NCBI GenBank assembly: GCA_964035575.1 | Contig: OZ037871.1 | Coordinates: 1,302,001-1,366,000 of the forward strand | Direction of reading: 5' to 3' | DNA length: 64,000 nt | DNA from: Rhynchopus sp. YZ270_cl-10 | Taxonomy: Eukaryota; Euglenozoa; Diplonemea; Diplonemida; Diplonemidae | Part shown: in pieces, positions 52,744 to 63,543 of the stretch | How positions within the stretch are numbered: the first letter of the stretch is position 1 | Layout of the letters: each line of letters starts with the position of its first letter | Position numbers and translations under genes: made by a program | Notes under the pieces: generated by a model | What the model was told of the DNA's origin: nothing | Database searches by the model: none | What the model saw: only the letters and a program-made list of their open reading frames with translations

Positions 52744-52924
52744 CACAGTGGACGACTAGACAAGGGGATTTGGACTACTTGTAGTGCTACCAGTCCAAAT
52801 GACTAGCGTTTTGCAACTAGTGTTACACCAGACCACAACACTACTAGCTTAGTTAGTACTGGTCGTCACGATTAGTACGGTACTAGTAGTGACACTGGTA
52901 GTCCCCCTGACTAATCTGCCGTGT
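52744..52924. mobile_element. MITE, CACAGTGGACGACTAG ends, copy 2
   Basis: Related to 2727-2879: inverted ends CACAGTGGACGACTAG and CACGGCAGATTAGTCAGGGG, with the internal order AGTCCAAATGACTAG and GTGTTACACCAG shared. It has an extra palindromic block of TAGTACTGG/TACTAGTAG type in its right half. Non-coding. Confidence 0.6.
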
Positions 52925-53032
52925 CCCACAACGATAGAGAACATTCGGAACGATGACGCTGTTCGTCTTCCTCTCTTTAGAAGCCAAGCATACGCAAAAG
53001 AAAAGTATTAAAAAAAAAAACGACTTATGCGG

Positions 53033-54541
53033 CAGGGTAGATCCTTAGCGAAAGTGAAAATAAGGATTCGAGATTTTTTATTTTTTTTTCCTTTTTTTTT
53101 TCCCTTTTTTCTCTGGCCCATTTTTTTGGTTACCTACTAGTTTCCAGCCACAGAGTGGCACCACCACGGTCCGCAATCGATCCGGAAAATCAAAATAAGG
53201 GGGAAACCAAAAGGAAAAAAAAATAAAAGTTCGCTACCGTTTTTTTGGCTGGCCTTCGGCCCGCCAACGCCCCTTAATATTTGTCATCACTTCATAAGAC
53301 AAGGACCAATGAGTGTCAATTCTCAGTGCACCTTGCATAAGACAATTTTGAAGCATAACCTTGAAGAACACAATTACTATGTCCGCAAACCCGCAAAGCG
53401 GACCATTGTAAAAGGGGTGGTGCTGAGGGTGGAGGTTTCGAAGAAGTGCGGGTGTGTTAAAGGTCAGGTGTGGGTCACCTGTACGGAGTATGAGATCCAG
53501 TAAAGACTTCAACCGGACCAAGGCAGAAACACAACACTGTTCGGCCAAAATCCAAAAACCCATAGTGCCCCAGTATTGTTGTCGAAAATCCCCACTTATT
53601 TTTTGGTGGTATTTTGAACTTTGCCCAAAAACTGCGGAAAAAAAATTTCCGCTCGCTGCGCTCGCGGAGGTTCACCCAATGCGGTCTCGCCTACCCAAAC
53701 TGCTGGTGCATCGGCACTACCTATGTAATTTTGAAAATTTTCTTGCTAATGCCGGGCACTACCACTTTTTTTCAGAATGTTTCTAGAAAGTATTACCCTT
53801 GTCAGAGGGCGCAGTGTCCGACAAGGGTCACTGCCAGAATGCGATTTAATTGGTCAAACGCCGAAGGAAAAGGAAGCATGCGAAAGAAAAACAGTAGCGT
53901 ACCATGCCTGCGGCGCAAGATTGCAACCCACCCTTCCCATGACTAGTTTGGCAGTAAAAATGCGCAATTTTGAGCGCAATTTTTAGAAATATTGCGTACC
54001 GTGGCTTCGCCATGGGTGCCACGACCGCCGTTTCTTTTTGTAAAATAGATGCATAACTAAATATGCTGAGGTCACTGCGTGTGCCTGGTGCAAATATCAA
54101 TGCAGTGCCGAACTCCGCAGTAGAATAACCGAGGAATTCTCACATTCCGCAGGAGGCCCTAACGAGCTGGGTTGGGATCGACCGAGTTTCAGCGAAACCC
54201 CCCAAAACCTATATTATCCCCTGGGGTTTAGTTCTACGACAGCTGAGATGTGTAAAAAAACACCACTATTCTGCCTCAGTACAGTACCAACCTGCTTATT
54301 GGATTTTTTTTAGATCGTCACTCAATTTCCCCGCTCGCTGCGCTCGCGGAGGTACACCTTAAATTTTTTTCGCTCGCTTCGCTCGCGGACAAACCATCAA
54401 CCCCCCACGATTTCCCAAAAACCTGAAAGTTAGCGTCAGGCCTGCGCCGAAAAAATTCAAAAACGGGAGAGAAAAAAAGGAAAAAAACGAAAATAAATCT
54501 GGGATTTTTAGCGTTTTTAGCGAAAATAAGGATCTACCCTG
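53033..54541. mobile_element. Non-autonomous hAT element (CAGGGTAGATCCTTA ends) with 8-bp TSD
   Basis: CAGGGTAGATCCTTA begins at 53033 and its inverted copy ends at 54541. Both sides carry the perfect 8-bp direct repeat TTATGCGG (53025-53032 and 54542-54549). The body (1509 bp) has no transposase. It contains the dispersed repeat shared with 2028-2230 (here 53945-54110) and three hairpins of CGCTCGCTKCGCTCGCGG type (53650, 54333, 54371). The insertion lies 300 bp before surface-protein copy C. Confidence 0.85.
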
Positions 54542-54837
54542 TTATGCGGAGCTCATCCAGTCTATGCGCTAAATCCACACCCTCACACCTGGGTTTCCCC
54601 AAATCCCGATGTTTTGCACTCCACAGAAGTACTCTCCTTTTTTACATGATTGTTGTCAGAAGACCTACGTCGCAGGGTCATTGAAGGAAAGATCATTGAA
54701 GGACGCACTATACGTCTACCGCTTACACTCCGCATGTGTCCACGTAGCATGCCTCCTCGCGTGCGCCTCTCCTTCTTTCTCCTCATATCCTGTATCACAA
54801 CACACAACGAATCAGGGCAGTAAACACAGACCACACG

Positions 54838-56995
54838 ATGCTGGTGAACGTGTTGATGCTTGCGGCTGCAAGTAAAAGTCTCAACTGTTGGGGAGGGATT
54901 GTGGGGTCTATCACCACAACCTCAAACCCGGACCTCATTTTTGCCCAAGGCGCTTGCGGGGCTATGTGGTACAATGTCAGCGACAAAGCTAACCCTCACC
55001 TTGCGAGCCTTCCTCACTACACAAAGGGCGGCCCCTCTGGAGTTTATTTAAGTTCCTCTTACAGCGCTACAAGCGATGGGGACATTGTCGCCGTGTTCCC
55101 TGGTTATGCGGGTATAATTCACAGTAATTATGTGGTGCTGTATTCAGTTGACACCCGCGAAGCACTTGCAGCAGCTAATTTATCAACCTCGGTTGGCCAC
55201 GTGACCGACGTCGCAGTGCACAACAACCTGCTGTTCGTTGTTGGCTCGAAGGGACTTGCTGTTGTTAATGCAACAACCGGTGATGTCGCCTTTTCTGCAC
55301 TCTTCCCGTCGGATAGCTACGTACAAAGCGTTAAAGTCAGCCCCGAAGCCAATCTACTGTACACCTACGATGCACATGGGTTCGGAATGGTGGGTAACTA
55401 TCCGCAGCTTGGACACCTTTGCCCTTCTGAGCTCATTCCAGCTCACGGGGGTGACCACGATTTTGACTTCAGCAGGATCGCCGACGGAAGTAATCTTATC
55501 CGCTTCCGGTTTTAGACAACTCACAATAGTAAACGTTGCTGATCCTGCGCACCCAGTTGTGGGGAGTACAAGCAGTATCGTCAGTTCTCAATATTATATT
55601 GCGGATATTGTTTGGACGGATGTGCTCGTTGTCGCACTATACAATACGATAGGCCCAGACGAAGTGCGCGTGCTTGACCCTCTGTATGGGTTTAGCATCA
55701 CTGCTCGGTCCAACGCTGCAGTTGATCTTTCTCACGCTCACCTTGCAGTCGGAGACACGGGGGTCATCTACTGTGTGGTGAACGAATCGAAGTTGGTGGT
55801 GTTTGAGCAGCAGGGCTCTGACTTAGTTATGTCTGGAGAATCAGAGACGAGCATTGTGGGCCCCTCAGCAGCTGTGGAGATAGAGCCGGACGTTATGGCT
55901 GTGATGGGAGGGATGTCTACGCAAGCGGTTTACATTGTGGACACGCACGACCCTATGCCGAAAGTGTTGGCAACGGAGTCAGCAGGACACGTGGAGTATT
56001 CCCCTGTTATGTGTGTTTCACGTAAACATGCGCTGCTTCTTGTTCAGGAGCGGGAAGATACGCCGTTCTATACGTACTATGTTGTCACATACAACGTATC
56101 TGACCCGGCTGCGCCTACAACCGTGTGGAGGAAGCAGGTAGACGAATTGTCCTCATGTGCTGCTACTGAAGATGTCTTTCTACTCACTGTAGCTGATAGT
56201 TCCCCAACGAACGTCGAAGTTGTTGATGTGACGACAGGGGAGAAGACTGACACGGTAGTCGTCGACAGGGGTGTACGCCGCGGTGTAGGCGTGTCAAGGG
56301 GATACGTATTCTTCTCGTCCGAAGGTGATGTGAAAGCCTTCCATATTTCTGAGTCCCTGCAGGCGGAGCCTCTTCCGGATTTACCGATGAATTCCTCAAA
56401 TTCCTCAATGGGCAATTTTGCCTACGGTGCGGACACAAGTATGTGCGTGGCCAACTATGATCCGTACTCGATGCCTGGGCCTCTAAACATTTCTGTGTAC
56501 GACACACAGAGGGACAGTGGCGAGGTGGAGGAACCTGTCCAAGAACTGGACTATACTAATGCGAATATGTCTCTCTTTAGTGGGCAAACAATGGTGGTTC
56601 AAGATTTCAGCGGGAACGCCAGCATGATGCTGATATACGACACGAGCACGTCACCCATTACGTTGTTGAGGGCTGTTGAAGACGAGGACCTCGTTATCCC
56701 GAACTTTGTGATGGGCGATACGTTTTACCTTATAGGGGGGCAGTCTAGAAGCATTACTTTTTACAATCCCGCTGCCACACCTGCACCCGCCACACCTACA
56801 CCTGCCACACCTGCACCTGACACATCTGCTGCAGGGGTACCTTGGCTTATTGTGGTGGGGTCTGTCGTCTTCTTCGCAGCCGCTGGGTTGGCCGGGGGCT
56901 GGTTCTTGAAGTCGAAGATGAAGGTGCGCGAGGTGGACCAGAATTCGGGTTTGAGCGACCAAATAATGAACGACGACGTGCAGCCAGTGGAATGA
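54838..56995 (+). pseudogene. LVIVD surface protein, copy C (frameshifted)
   Basis: The frame opens at ATG 54838 exactly as in A, D and E. Relative to D a net 2-nt loss near 55375-55390 (GATGCACATGGG against GATGCACCTATGGGC) shifts it, and translation would stop at 55515. The second frame then continues, undamaged, through the remaining propeller motifs, a short stalk (ATPAPATPTPATPAPD), the membrane helix and the tail to TGA 56995. Only one break is visible in 2.1 kb, so loss is recent, or the break is an assembly error. Outside the break it aligns with D almost throughout, including the block near the stalk that A lacks. The 3' flank shares about 50 bp with that of D, then diverges. Confidence 0.75.
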
Positions 56996-57930
56996 TCGGG
57001 GTTTTGAAAAAACTGGTCTGATGAGAAGGAAACAGACCTCCTCATGCATGTAAGGAGACGTCGCAACACCCAGCACCACTCCCAACCACGTCGCAGGTCT
57101 GCTGAACTACCATGCACCACACACCAGCTCTTTACGGGATTAAGAAGGCAGACGACCTCCTGCGGCAGTGTATTAAAATGTTAGTGTGAACAGTGTTATA
57201 CTACTTTTTCAACTTTTCAACTTTCCAGCTTTTCAAAAGAATTTCCCCCCCATGTTACCTGCCGCACAGTGATGGGAGATCTGTCCTGTCTGTATAATCG
57301 GGGATTCTGACACCTGCTGTCCCCCATGTAACCCCCCTGCGAAGGTCAACAAGAAAACCGCAACACGCGGCAGCAACAAGGACACCTCCCCACAAGCCTG
57401 TTGTCGACCCTTTCTCTTCAAGACAACCCCCCTTATATAAGAACTCGGGACTGTGTTGTGTAACAGCACTATTACGATTCTGAGCCTGAGAAGGTTTTTC
57501 AAGCACATGCCCAAAAGGAATACTCCCCCCTCCACACCTTGCCCCCCACCCAAATACAACACGCCTCCTCAAACCCACTGACTGTCTTTCCTCCTCATCA
57601 GCTTTGCCAACCCTCCTCCACAACCCTTCTTCCTCTCTGTTGCATTACTATGCGTCTAAAGGCAGATTTTCCCCTCTCACTCCCTACCCCCCTATTTCAT
57701 TACCACCCCCTGACAGGAAAAAAATATATATTGACCACATATAGTGAGCCTCCTCCTGCTCTCCTCATCCTCCCTCGGGGTCTACACCACGAAATTCCTT
57801 CAAATATGCGAACACAGAAACATGCGCTTCTCCCGCGGTCTGAAGTCGTCCACACTGTAGAGCAGGCGCGCCACTCGAGACAGCACCGTTGCGACACACC
57901 CCGCCTTTGTATTGACCCCATCACGCCCTG
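56996..57930. other. Intergenic DNA
   Basis: The first 50 bp match the 3' flank of copy D (TTGAAAAAACTGGTCTGATG). The rest is pyrimidine-rich on the + strand, with no coding frame I can support and no clear repeat. Confidence 0.4.
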
Positions 57931-59425
57931 ATGAGCTCGACGCAAGCTTCTTCTCCGGCCTCTGCCCCCTCGACGACCTTCACGGAGCATCCTCAGCACC
58001 CTTCCTTGTACAGGGTAGGCCTTTGTCACAACAATGAGGCCCGCTTTCAGCTGCTCTGCTTAGATGCCTCACGAGACACCCCGGTCTACACCGTTTGCGA
58101 GATAGGGTTCACCACACTACGCTCTTCTACCCCTTGGGATTCTAAAATGAAAACTGTACAGTGCCTTTTTAAACAGGCTCCACCATTTGCCAAAACTACC
58201 CCTCCGGTAGCTTCGGTGGCGGAACTAGGTGAAGGGTTTTCTGCGAAGCGGGCTGTAGCGGGAAAAGGGGGAGGAGGAGGAGGCGGTGGTTTGCGTGCAG
58301 GTTGAGGTTGTTATTCGGGTGGTTCTGTCCTCAGGGGGTGGGATGGTGCCGAATGCCTACAGAATCCTTCCTCTACCGAAGCTGACTCCACCCCCACCCA
58401 TCGCACCATTTGAGGAAAAACTCAATTCGTCTCGCTGGATCTTATATGAAACCTCTACCATGATAACTGACACCCAAACAGTCTCCGTAACAGCCCCTAT
58501 TTGGGGTTTCCACAACGCGCTCTGGGGGGAGCCAATCCCGTTGGAGCCTTTGGTGTGGGATGTTCACTTTGATGTTACGCACCCAGCGGAAACGGTGTTT
58601 GGTGCTGTAAGGGTTGGAGTCACTCCAAAAACGACGTTTTCATCACGGTCTGGGAATATGCTAGCAGGATCGGCGTCTATCTCTCTTCAAGACGGGGTTT
58701 GCCATGTTTCTACTGTAGCGCTTCACCAATCAACCGCAATTAGTACAACAAACGCCGCAAAAATTACGATCCGAATTGACTGTCAAAACAAAACAATTCG
58801 CTGGGCAATCGACGGGGTTTTTGGAGAGGCCGTGCCCTTAGGTGACCTGGGGCGAGAGCAGCTCCACCCATTCGTCTCGCTGAGCTATTTGGGCGACGAA
58901 GCAGTTTGGGGAGGTGCGTCGGTGGAGCCCGAGGAGCTTCTCGAAGGGGGTGGTGAAGGGGAGGAGGGCGGCTGTGCTGGTGTCTTCCGCTGGGCAGACC
59001 GCAACGACGATGGCTTGTTGGATGCGGCCGAGATTGCGTTTCTCGCGGACCGTACCGGAGTGGCCGCGCTGGCCCTCCTACCTACCCCTATAGAGCTGCA
59101 CCACCTGGAGGAGTTGGTGCAGAAGGACGACACTGTGTTGGAAACCCTCACCGAAGCACTCCTGGAGCGCCGTGTTGACCCAAATGACGTTGATGGCGAT
59201 GGTGATGGTGCTGGTGCTGTGCCCAAGCCCCGTTCCCTCTTCCCCGACCAAGCAACGTGGGATGAAGCTCCACCAGAAGTGCTCCCCGTAGTGGAGCCTG
59301 CGACCCGTGCGCACCCGGAGACTGGTGAGATGTGTACGAGGCGTGACTTTCTCGCAATGGGGCTGAGTGATGACGACTGGCGTGAGGCTGCGGGTGGGGG
59401 TGAGGTCGCGGTGGAGGAAGGGTGA
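57931..59425 (+). CDS. SPRY-like plus EF-hand protein, one 34-bp intron
   Basis: ATG 57931 (MSSTQASSPASAP). Exon 1 ends at 58300 (GCAG/GTTGAG). A 34-bp intron ends GTCCTCAG at 58334, and exon 2 runs to TGA 59425. Phase 1 on both sides keeps the frame, 486 residues in total. Exon 1 ends in a Gly run. Residues about 145-310 resemble a SPRY/concanavalin-like beta-sandwich: a WGFHNALWGE strand, VFGAVRVGVTPK, and IRIDCQNKTIRWAIDG, the usual D-x-x-x-K-T-h-x-W-x-h-D/N-G turn, then HPFVSLSYLG. An EF-hand loop, DRNDDGLLDAAE, lies near residue 346, and a second acidic loop (DVDGDGDGAG) may bind calcium too. SPRY domains bind peptides; with a Ca2+-binding loop this suggests a calcium-responsive adaptor. 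Without splicing, the exon 1 frame stops at once in the intron. Confidence 0.75.
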
Positions 59426-59857
59426 GAACGGGGAGGTGTTTTTTTTGATAAAACAACTTATTGTCAATTCTAAAAAGATTGGAGGCAGCGCTGCAGGGCA
59501 AACAAAACGGATTGAAAAAAACAGAAGCTTGCTTGTTTTCTTTGAGTACTCAATTAACCACAACAACCGTACTTCAGTTTAACACATTTTTTCACCTTTT
59601 TGTTTTCCGTCTTTGAGCGCACAAACAAAAGACCCGATCTTTTTCCTCAATTTTTTGCGTCTTCTCACAAGGCAAAAACCGCTCTTTTTTGAATACATTT
59701 TTACCCGCTTTTTTCTCACGGGGAGAAGACCCCGAACCGGGCCCTAATCATGACCCTTCAATGGTCTCCGTTCATCTGGCTGATTGGAAGCAGGAGTCGA
59801 GCATATTAGATGTTAACCTCGAAATGGATTGTAGGACTGCATGGTTGAGGGGTCACC
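59426..59857. other. Intergenic DNA before the tandem array
   Basis: AT-rich with no gene. It ends at the sharp left border of the 2958-bp tandem unit (TGAACCAACCC). Confidence 0.4.
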
Positions 59858-62814
59858 TGAACCAACCCAAAAACCTTTTACTTTTCTATTGTACATGCTC
59901 GCGTGTTTGTGTATTTGTGTTTTCAACACTTTCTATCATTTTCAGGTCCTGGGCTGGACTATAAATTGCATCCGTCCCTCCTGAAACTCTATGAAGGTGT
60001 TGACCACTCGAATCGATGTCTTGACCTGAGAGACTACCAAACAGGAGGCGAGGAGGGGTATGCGGGGCGTTTTGTGTCTTCGGGGTCTTTTTGTTTTTCA
60101 GCAACCCTGCCTCTTCTATACTGTTAGTGCATAGCCTTTGTCTTTCTTTTTGGGTATGCGGGACTCTCCCCTTTGTCCTCAGGGTGCTAGACGTCCCTAC
60201 CCCAAGCAGCGACAAACGTACGCTGACATCGTACGTTGGTCGGCTGGACTTGCTTGCATCAGTAACGTCACTCTATTTTCAAGGACGCGTATCAGTCATC
60301 ACAAAAGAACCCCCTCCCCAACACCCAGTATTGTTGCTCCGCAAACCTGTTTCCCCCTTGTTGTGATTTGCGTGTGAATGTTTTGTGAATTTGCCTATTT
60401 GCCAAAATTTCACTGAACAATAGGTCTAGCCTTTACGTTCCTCTGCGAAGTTGAAGAGGCCTTCTTCCCTCCTGGTTTAAGAGGTCCATTATCAGGAACC
60501 TCTTGCGCGTACGCCTCTCCTTCTTTCTCCTCATATCCTGTATCACAACACACAACGAATCAGGGCAGTAAACACAGACCAAACGATGCTGGTGAACGTG
60601 TTGATGCTTGCGGCTGCAAGTAAAAGTCTCAACTGTTGGGGAGGGATTGTGGGGTCTATCACCACAACCTCAAACCCGGACCTCATTTTTGCCCAAGGCG
60701 CTTGCGGGGCTATGTGGTACGATGTCAGCGACAAAGCTAACCCTCACCTTGCGAGCCTTCCTCACTACACAAAGGGCGGCCCCTCTGCAGTTTATTTAGA
60801 TTCCACTTACAGCGCTACAAGCAGTGGGGACATTGTAGCCGTGTTCCCTGGTGATGCGGGTTTCTTTAACGCGGATTATGTGGTGCTGTATTCAGTTGAC
60901 ACCCGCGAAGCACTTGCAGCAGTTAATTTATCAACCTCGGTTGGCGGCATGACCGACGTAGCAGTGCACAACAACCTGCTGTTCGTTGTTGGCTCGAAGG
61001 GACTTGCTGTTGTTAATGCAACAACCGGTGCTGTCGTCTTTTCTGACCCCTTCCCGTCGGATAGCTACACACAAAGCGTTAAGGTCAGCCCCGAAGCCAA
61101 ACTACTGTACACCTACGATGCACCTATGGGCGAAAGGGGAACAGTAACTATCCGCAGCTTGGACACCTGGACCCCTCTGAGCTCATTCCAGCTCAGTGGG
61201 GTTACCAAGATTTTGACTCCAACAGGATCACCGACGGAAGTATACTTCTTCTCTTCCCATTACCTCACAAAAGTGAACGTTGCTGATCCTGCAAAACCAT
61301 TTGTTGTGGGAAACGCAATCATCCTAAGTTATTATATTGTGGATATTGTTTGGACGGATGTGCTCGTTGTCGCAATGCACAATGCGGCAGACCCACCAGA
61401 CGAAGTGTGCGTGCTTGACCCTCTGAATGGGTTTAGCATCACTGCTCGGTCCAACAATGCAGGTTATCTGTATAACGCTCACCTTGCAGTCGGAGACACG
61501 GGGGTCATCTACTGTGTGGTTGGCGAATCGAAGTTGGTGGTGTTTGAGCAGCAGGGCTCTGACTTAGTTATGTCTGGAGAATCAGAGACGAGCATTGTGG
61601 GCCCCTCAGCAGCTGTGGAGATAAAGCCGGACGTTATGGCTGTGGCAGGGAGACAAGCGGTTTACATTGTGGACACGCACGACCCTATGCCGAAAGTGTT
61701 GGCAACGGAGTCAGCAGGAAACTATTACGATTCAGTTATGTGTTTTTCACGTAAACATGCGCTGCTTCTTGTTCAGGAGGAACACGACAGTACGCCGTAC
61801 TATCTTGTCGCATACGACGTATCTGACCCGGCCGCGCCTACAACCGTGTGGAGGAAGCAGGTAGACGAATTGTCCTCATGTGCTGCTACTGAAGATGTCT
61901 TTCTACTCACTTTAGAGGATTCGGACCCAACGAACGTCGAAGTTGTTGATGTGACGACAGGGGAGAAGACTGACACGGTAGTCGTCGACAGGGGTGTACG
62001 CCGCGGTGTAGGCGTGTCAAGGGGATACCTATTCTTCTCGTCCGAAGGTGATGTGAAAGCCTTCCATATTTCTGAGTCCCTGCAGGCGGAGCCTCTTCCG
62101 GATTTACCGATGAATTCCTCAACGGGCAATTTTGCCTACGGTACGGACACAAGTATGTGCGTGGCCCAATGTGACTTGAAGTCGAGGCCTGGGCCTCTAA
62201 GCATTGTTATGTACGACACACAGAGGGACAGTGGCGAGGTGGAGGAACCTGTCCAACAACTGGACTATACTAATGCGACGATGTCTCTCTTTAGTGGGCA
62301 AACAATGGTGGTTCAAGATTACAGCGGGAAAGCCAGCATGATGCTGATATACGACACGAGCACGTCACCCATTACGTTGTTGAGGGCTGTTCAAGACGAG
62401 GACCTCGTTATCCCGAACTTTGTGATGGGCGATACGTTTTACCTTATAGGGGGACAGACTGGAAGCATTACTTTTTACAATCCCGAACTTGGCACGCCTA
62501 CACCTGCACCTGCACCTGCCACACCTGCACCCGCCACACCTGCGCCTGCACCTGCCACACCTGCACCTGTCACATCTGCACCTGACACATTTGCTGCAGG
62601 GGTACCTTGGTTTGTTGTGGTGGGGTCTGTCGTCTTTTTCGCAGCCGCTGGGTTTGCCGGGGGCTGGTTCTTGAAGTCGAAGATGAAGGTGCGCGAGGTG
62701 GACCAGAATTTGGGTTTGAGCGACGAAATAGTGAACGACGACGTGCAAGAAGTGGAATGATCGGGGTTTTGAAAAAACTGGTCTGATGAGAAGGAAACAG
62801 ACCTCCTCACCTGC
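59858..62814 (+). repeat. 2958-bp tandem duplication unit 1 (unit 2: 62815 to edge)
   Basis: The sequence from TGAACCAACCC at 59858 restarts at 62815 and continues in register to the window end. ATG of D (60586) and of E (63544) are exactly 2958 bp apart. The roughly 730-bp spacer before each gene is nearly identical, with isolated substitutions. The unit contains one surface-protein gene and its full upstream region. Confidence 0.95.
60586..62760 (+). CDS. LVIVD/beta-propeller-like surface protein, copy D (intact)
   Basis: 724 residues, ATG 60586 to TGA 62760, the only complete full-length copy in the window. Candidate signal peptide MLVNVLMLAAASKS (short, so an alternative N-terminus via an upstream exon is possible). 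Strand motifs of LVIVD type repeat roughly every 45-50 residues: MWYDVSDKANPHLAS, NLLFVVGSKGLAVVNATTG, HYLTKVNVADPAKP, YCVVGESKLVVFEQQG, AVYIVDTHDPMPKVL, YLVAYDVSDPAAPTTVW and VEVVDVTTGEKTDTV. Near the C-terminus come a Thr/Pro/Ala stalk (about 640-675), a membrane helix (VPWFVVVGSVVFFAAAGFAG) and an acidic tail. Predicted topology: propeller outside, about 40 residues in the cytosol. A role in adhesion, recognition or immune-like variation is possible, but nothing in the sequence names a ligand. The promoter region is shared with E. Confidence 0.85.
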   Translation: MLVNVLMLAAASKSLNCWGGIVGSITTTSNPDLIFAQGACGAMWYDVSDKANPHLASLPHYTKGGPSAVYLDSTYSATSSGDIVAVFPGDAGFFNADYVVLYSVDTREALAAVNLSTSVGGMTDVAVHNNLLFVVGSKGLAVVNATTGAVVFSDPFPSDSYTQSVKVSPEAKLLYTYDAPMGERGTVTIRSLDTWTPLSSFQLSGVTKILTPTGSPTEVYFFSSHYLTKVNVADPAKPFVVGNAIILSYYIVDIVWTDVLVVAMHNAADPPDEVCVLDPLNGFSITARSNNAGYLYNAHLAVGDTGVIYCVVGESKLVVFEQQGSDLVMSGESETSIVGPSAAVEIKPDVMAVAGRQAVYIVDTHDPMPKVLATESAGNYYDSVMCFSRKHALLLVQEEHDSTPYYLVAYDVSDPAAPTTVWRKQVDELSSCAATEDVFLLTLEDSDPTNVEVVDVTTGEKTDTVVVDRGVRRGVGVSRGYLFFSSEGDVKAFHISESLQAEPLPDLPMNSSTGNFAYGTDTSMCVAQCDLKSRPGPLSIVMYDTQRDSGEVEEPVQQLDYTNATMSLFSGQTMVVQDYSGKASMMLIYDTSTSPITLLRAVQDEDLVIPNFVMGDTFYLIGGQTGSITFYNPELGTPTPAPAPATPAPATPAPAPATPAPVTSAPDTFAAGVPWFVVVGSVVFFAAAGFAGGWFLKSKMKVREVDQNLGLSDEIVNDDVQEVE

Positions 62815-63543
62815 TGAACCAACCCCAAAAACCTTTTACTTTTCTATTGTACATGCTCGCGTGTTTGTGTATTTGTGTTTTCAACACTTTCTATCATTTT
62901 CAGGTCCTGGGCTGGACTATAAATTGCATCCGTCCCTCCTGAAACTCTATGAAGGTGTTGACCACTCGAATCGATGTCTTGACCTGAGAGACTACCAAAC
63001 AGGAGGCGAGGAGGGGTATGCGGGGCGTTTTGTGTCTTCGGGGTCTTTTTGTTTTTCAGCAACCCTGCCTCTTCTATACTGTTAGTGCATAGCCTTTGTC
63101 TTTCTTTTTGGGTATGCGGGACTCTCCCCTTTGTCCTCAGGGTGCTAGACGTCCCTACCCCAAGCAGCGACAAACGTACGCTGACATCGTACGTTGGTCG
63201 GCTGGACTTGCTTGCATCAATAACGTCACTCTATTTTCAAGGACGCGTATCAGTCATCACAAAAGAACCCCCTCCCCAACACCCAGTATTGTTGCTCCGC
63301 AAACCTGTTTCCCCCTTGTTGTGATTTGCGTGTGAATGTTTTGTGAATTTGCCTATTTGCCAAAATTTCACTGAACAATAGGTCTAGCCTTTACGTTCCT
63401 CTGCGAAGTTGAAGAGGCCTTCTTCCCTCCTGGTTTAAGAGGTCCATTATCAGGAACCTCTTGCGCGTACGCCTCTCCTTCTTTCTCCTCATATCCTGTA
63501 TCACAACACACAACGAATCAGGGCAGTAAACACAGACCAAACG

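Noticed and set aside
60091-60366. Open frame in the spacer before copy D (MFFSNPASSILLVHSLCL), repeated before E and B
   Set aside because: It is short, lacks recognisable motifs, and its repeated presence is explained by duplication of the whole spacer. In B it is joined to the gene only by a deletion.
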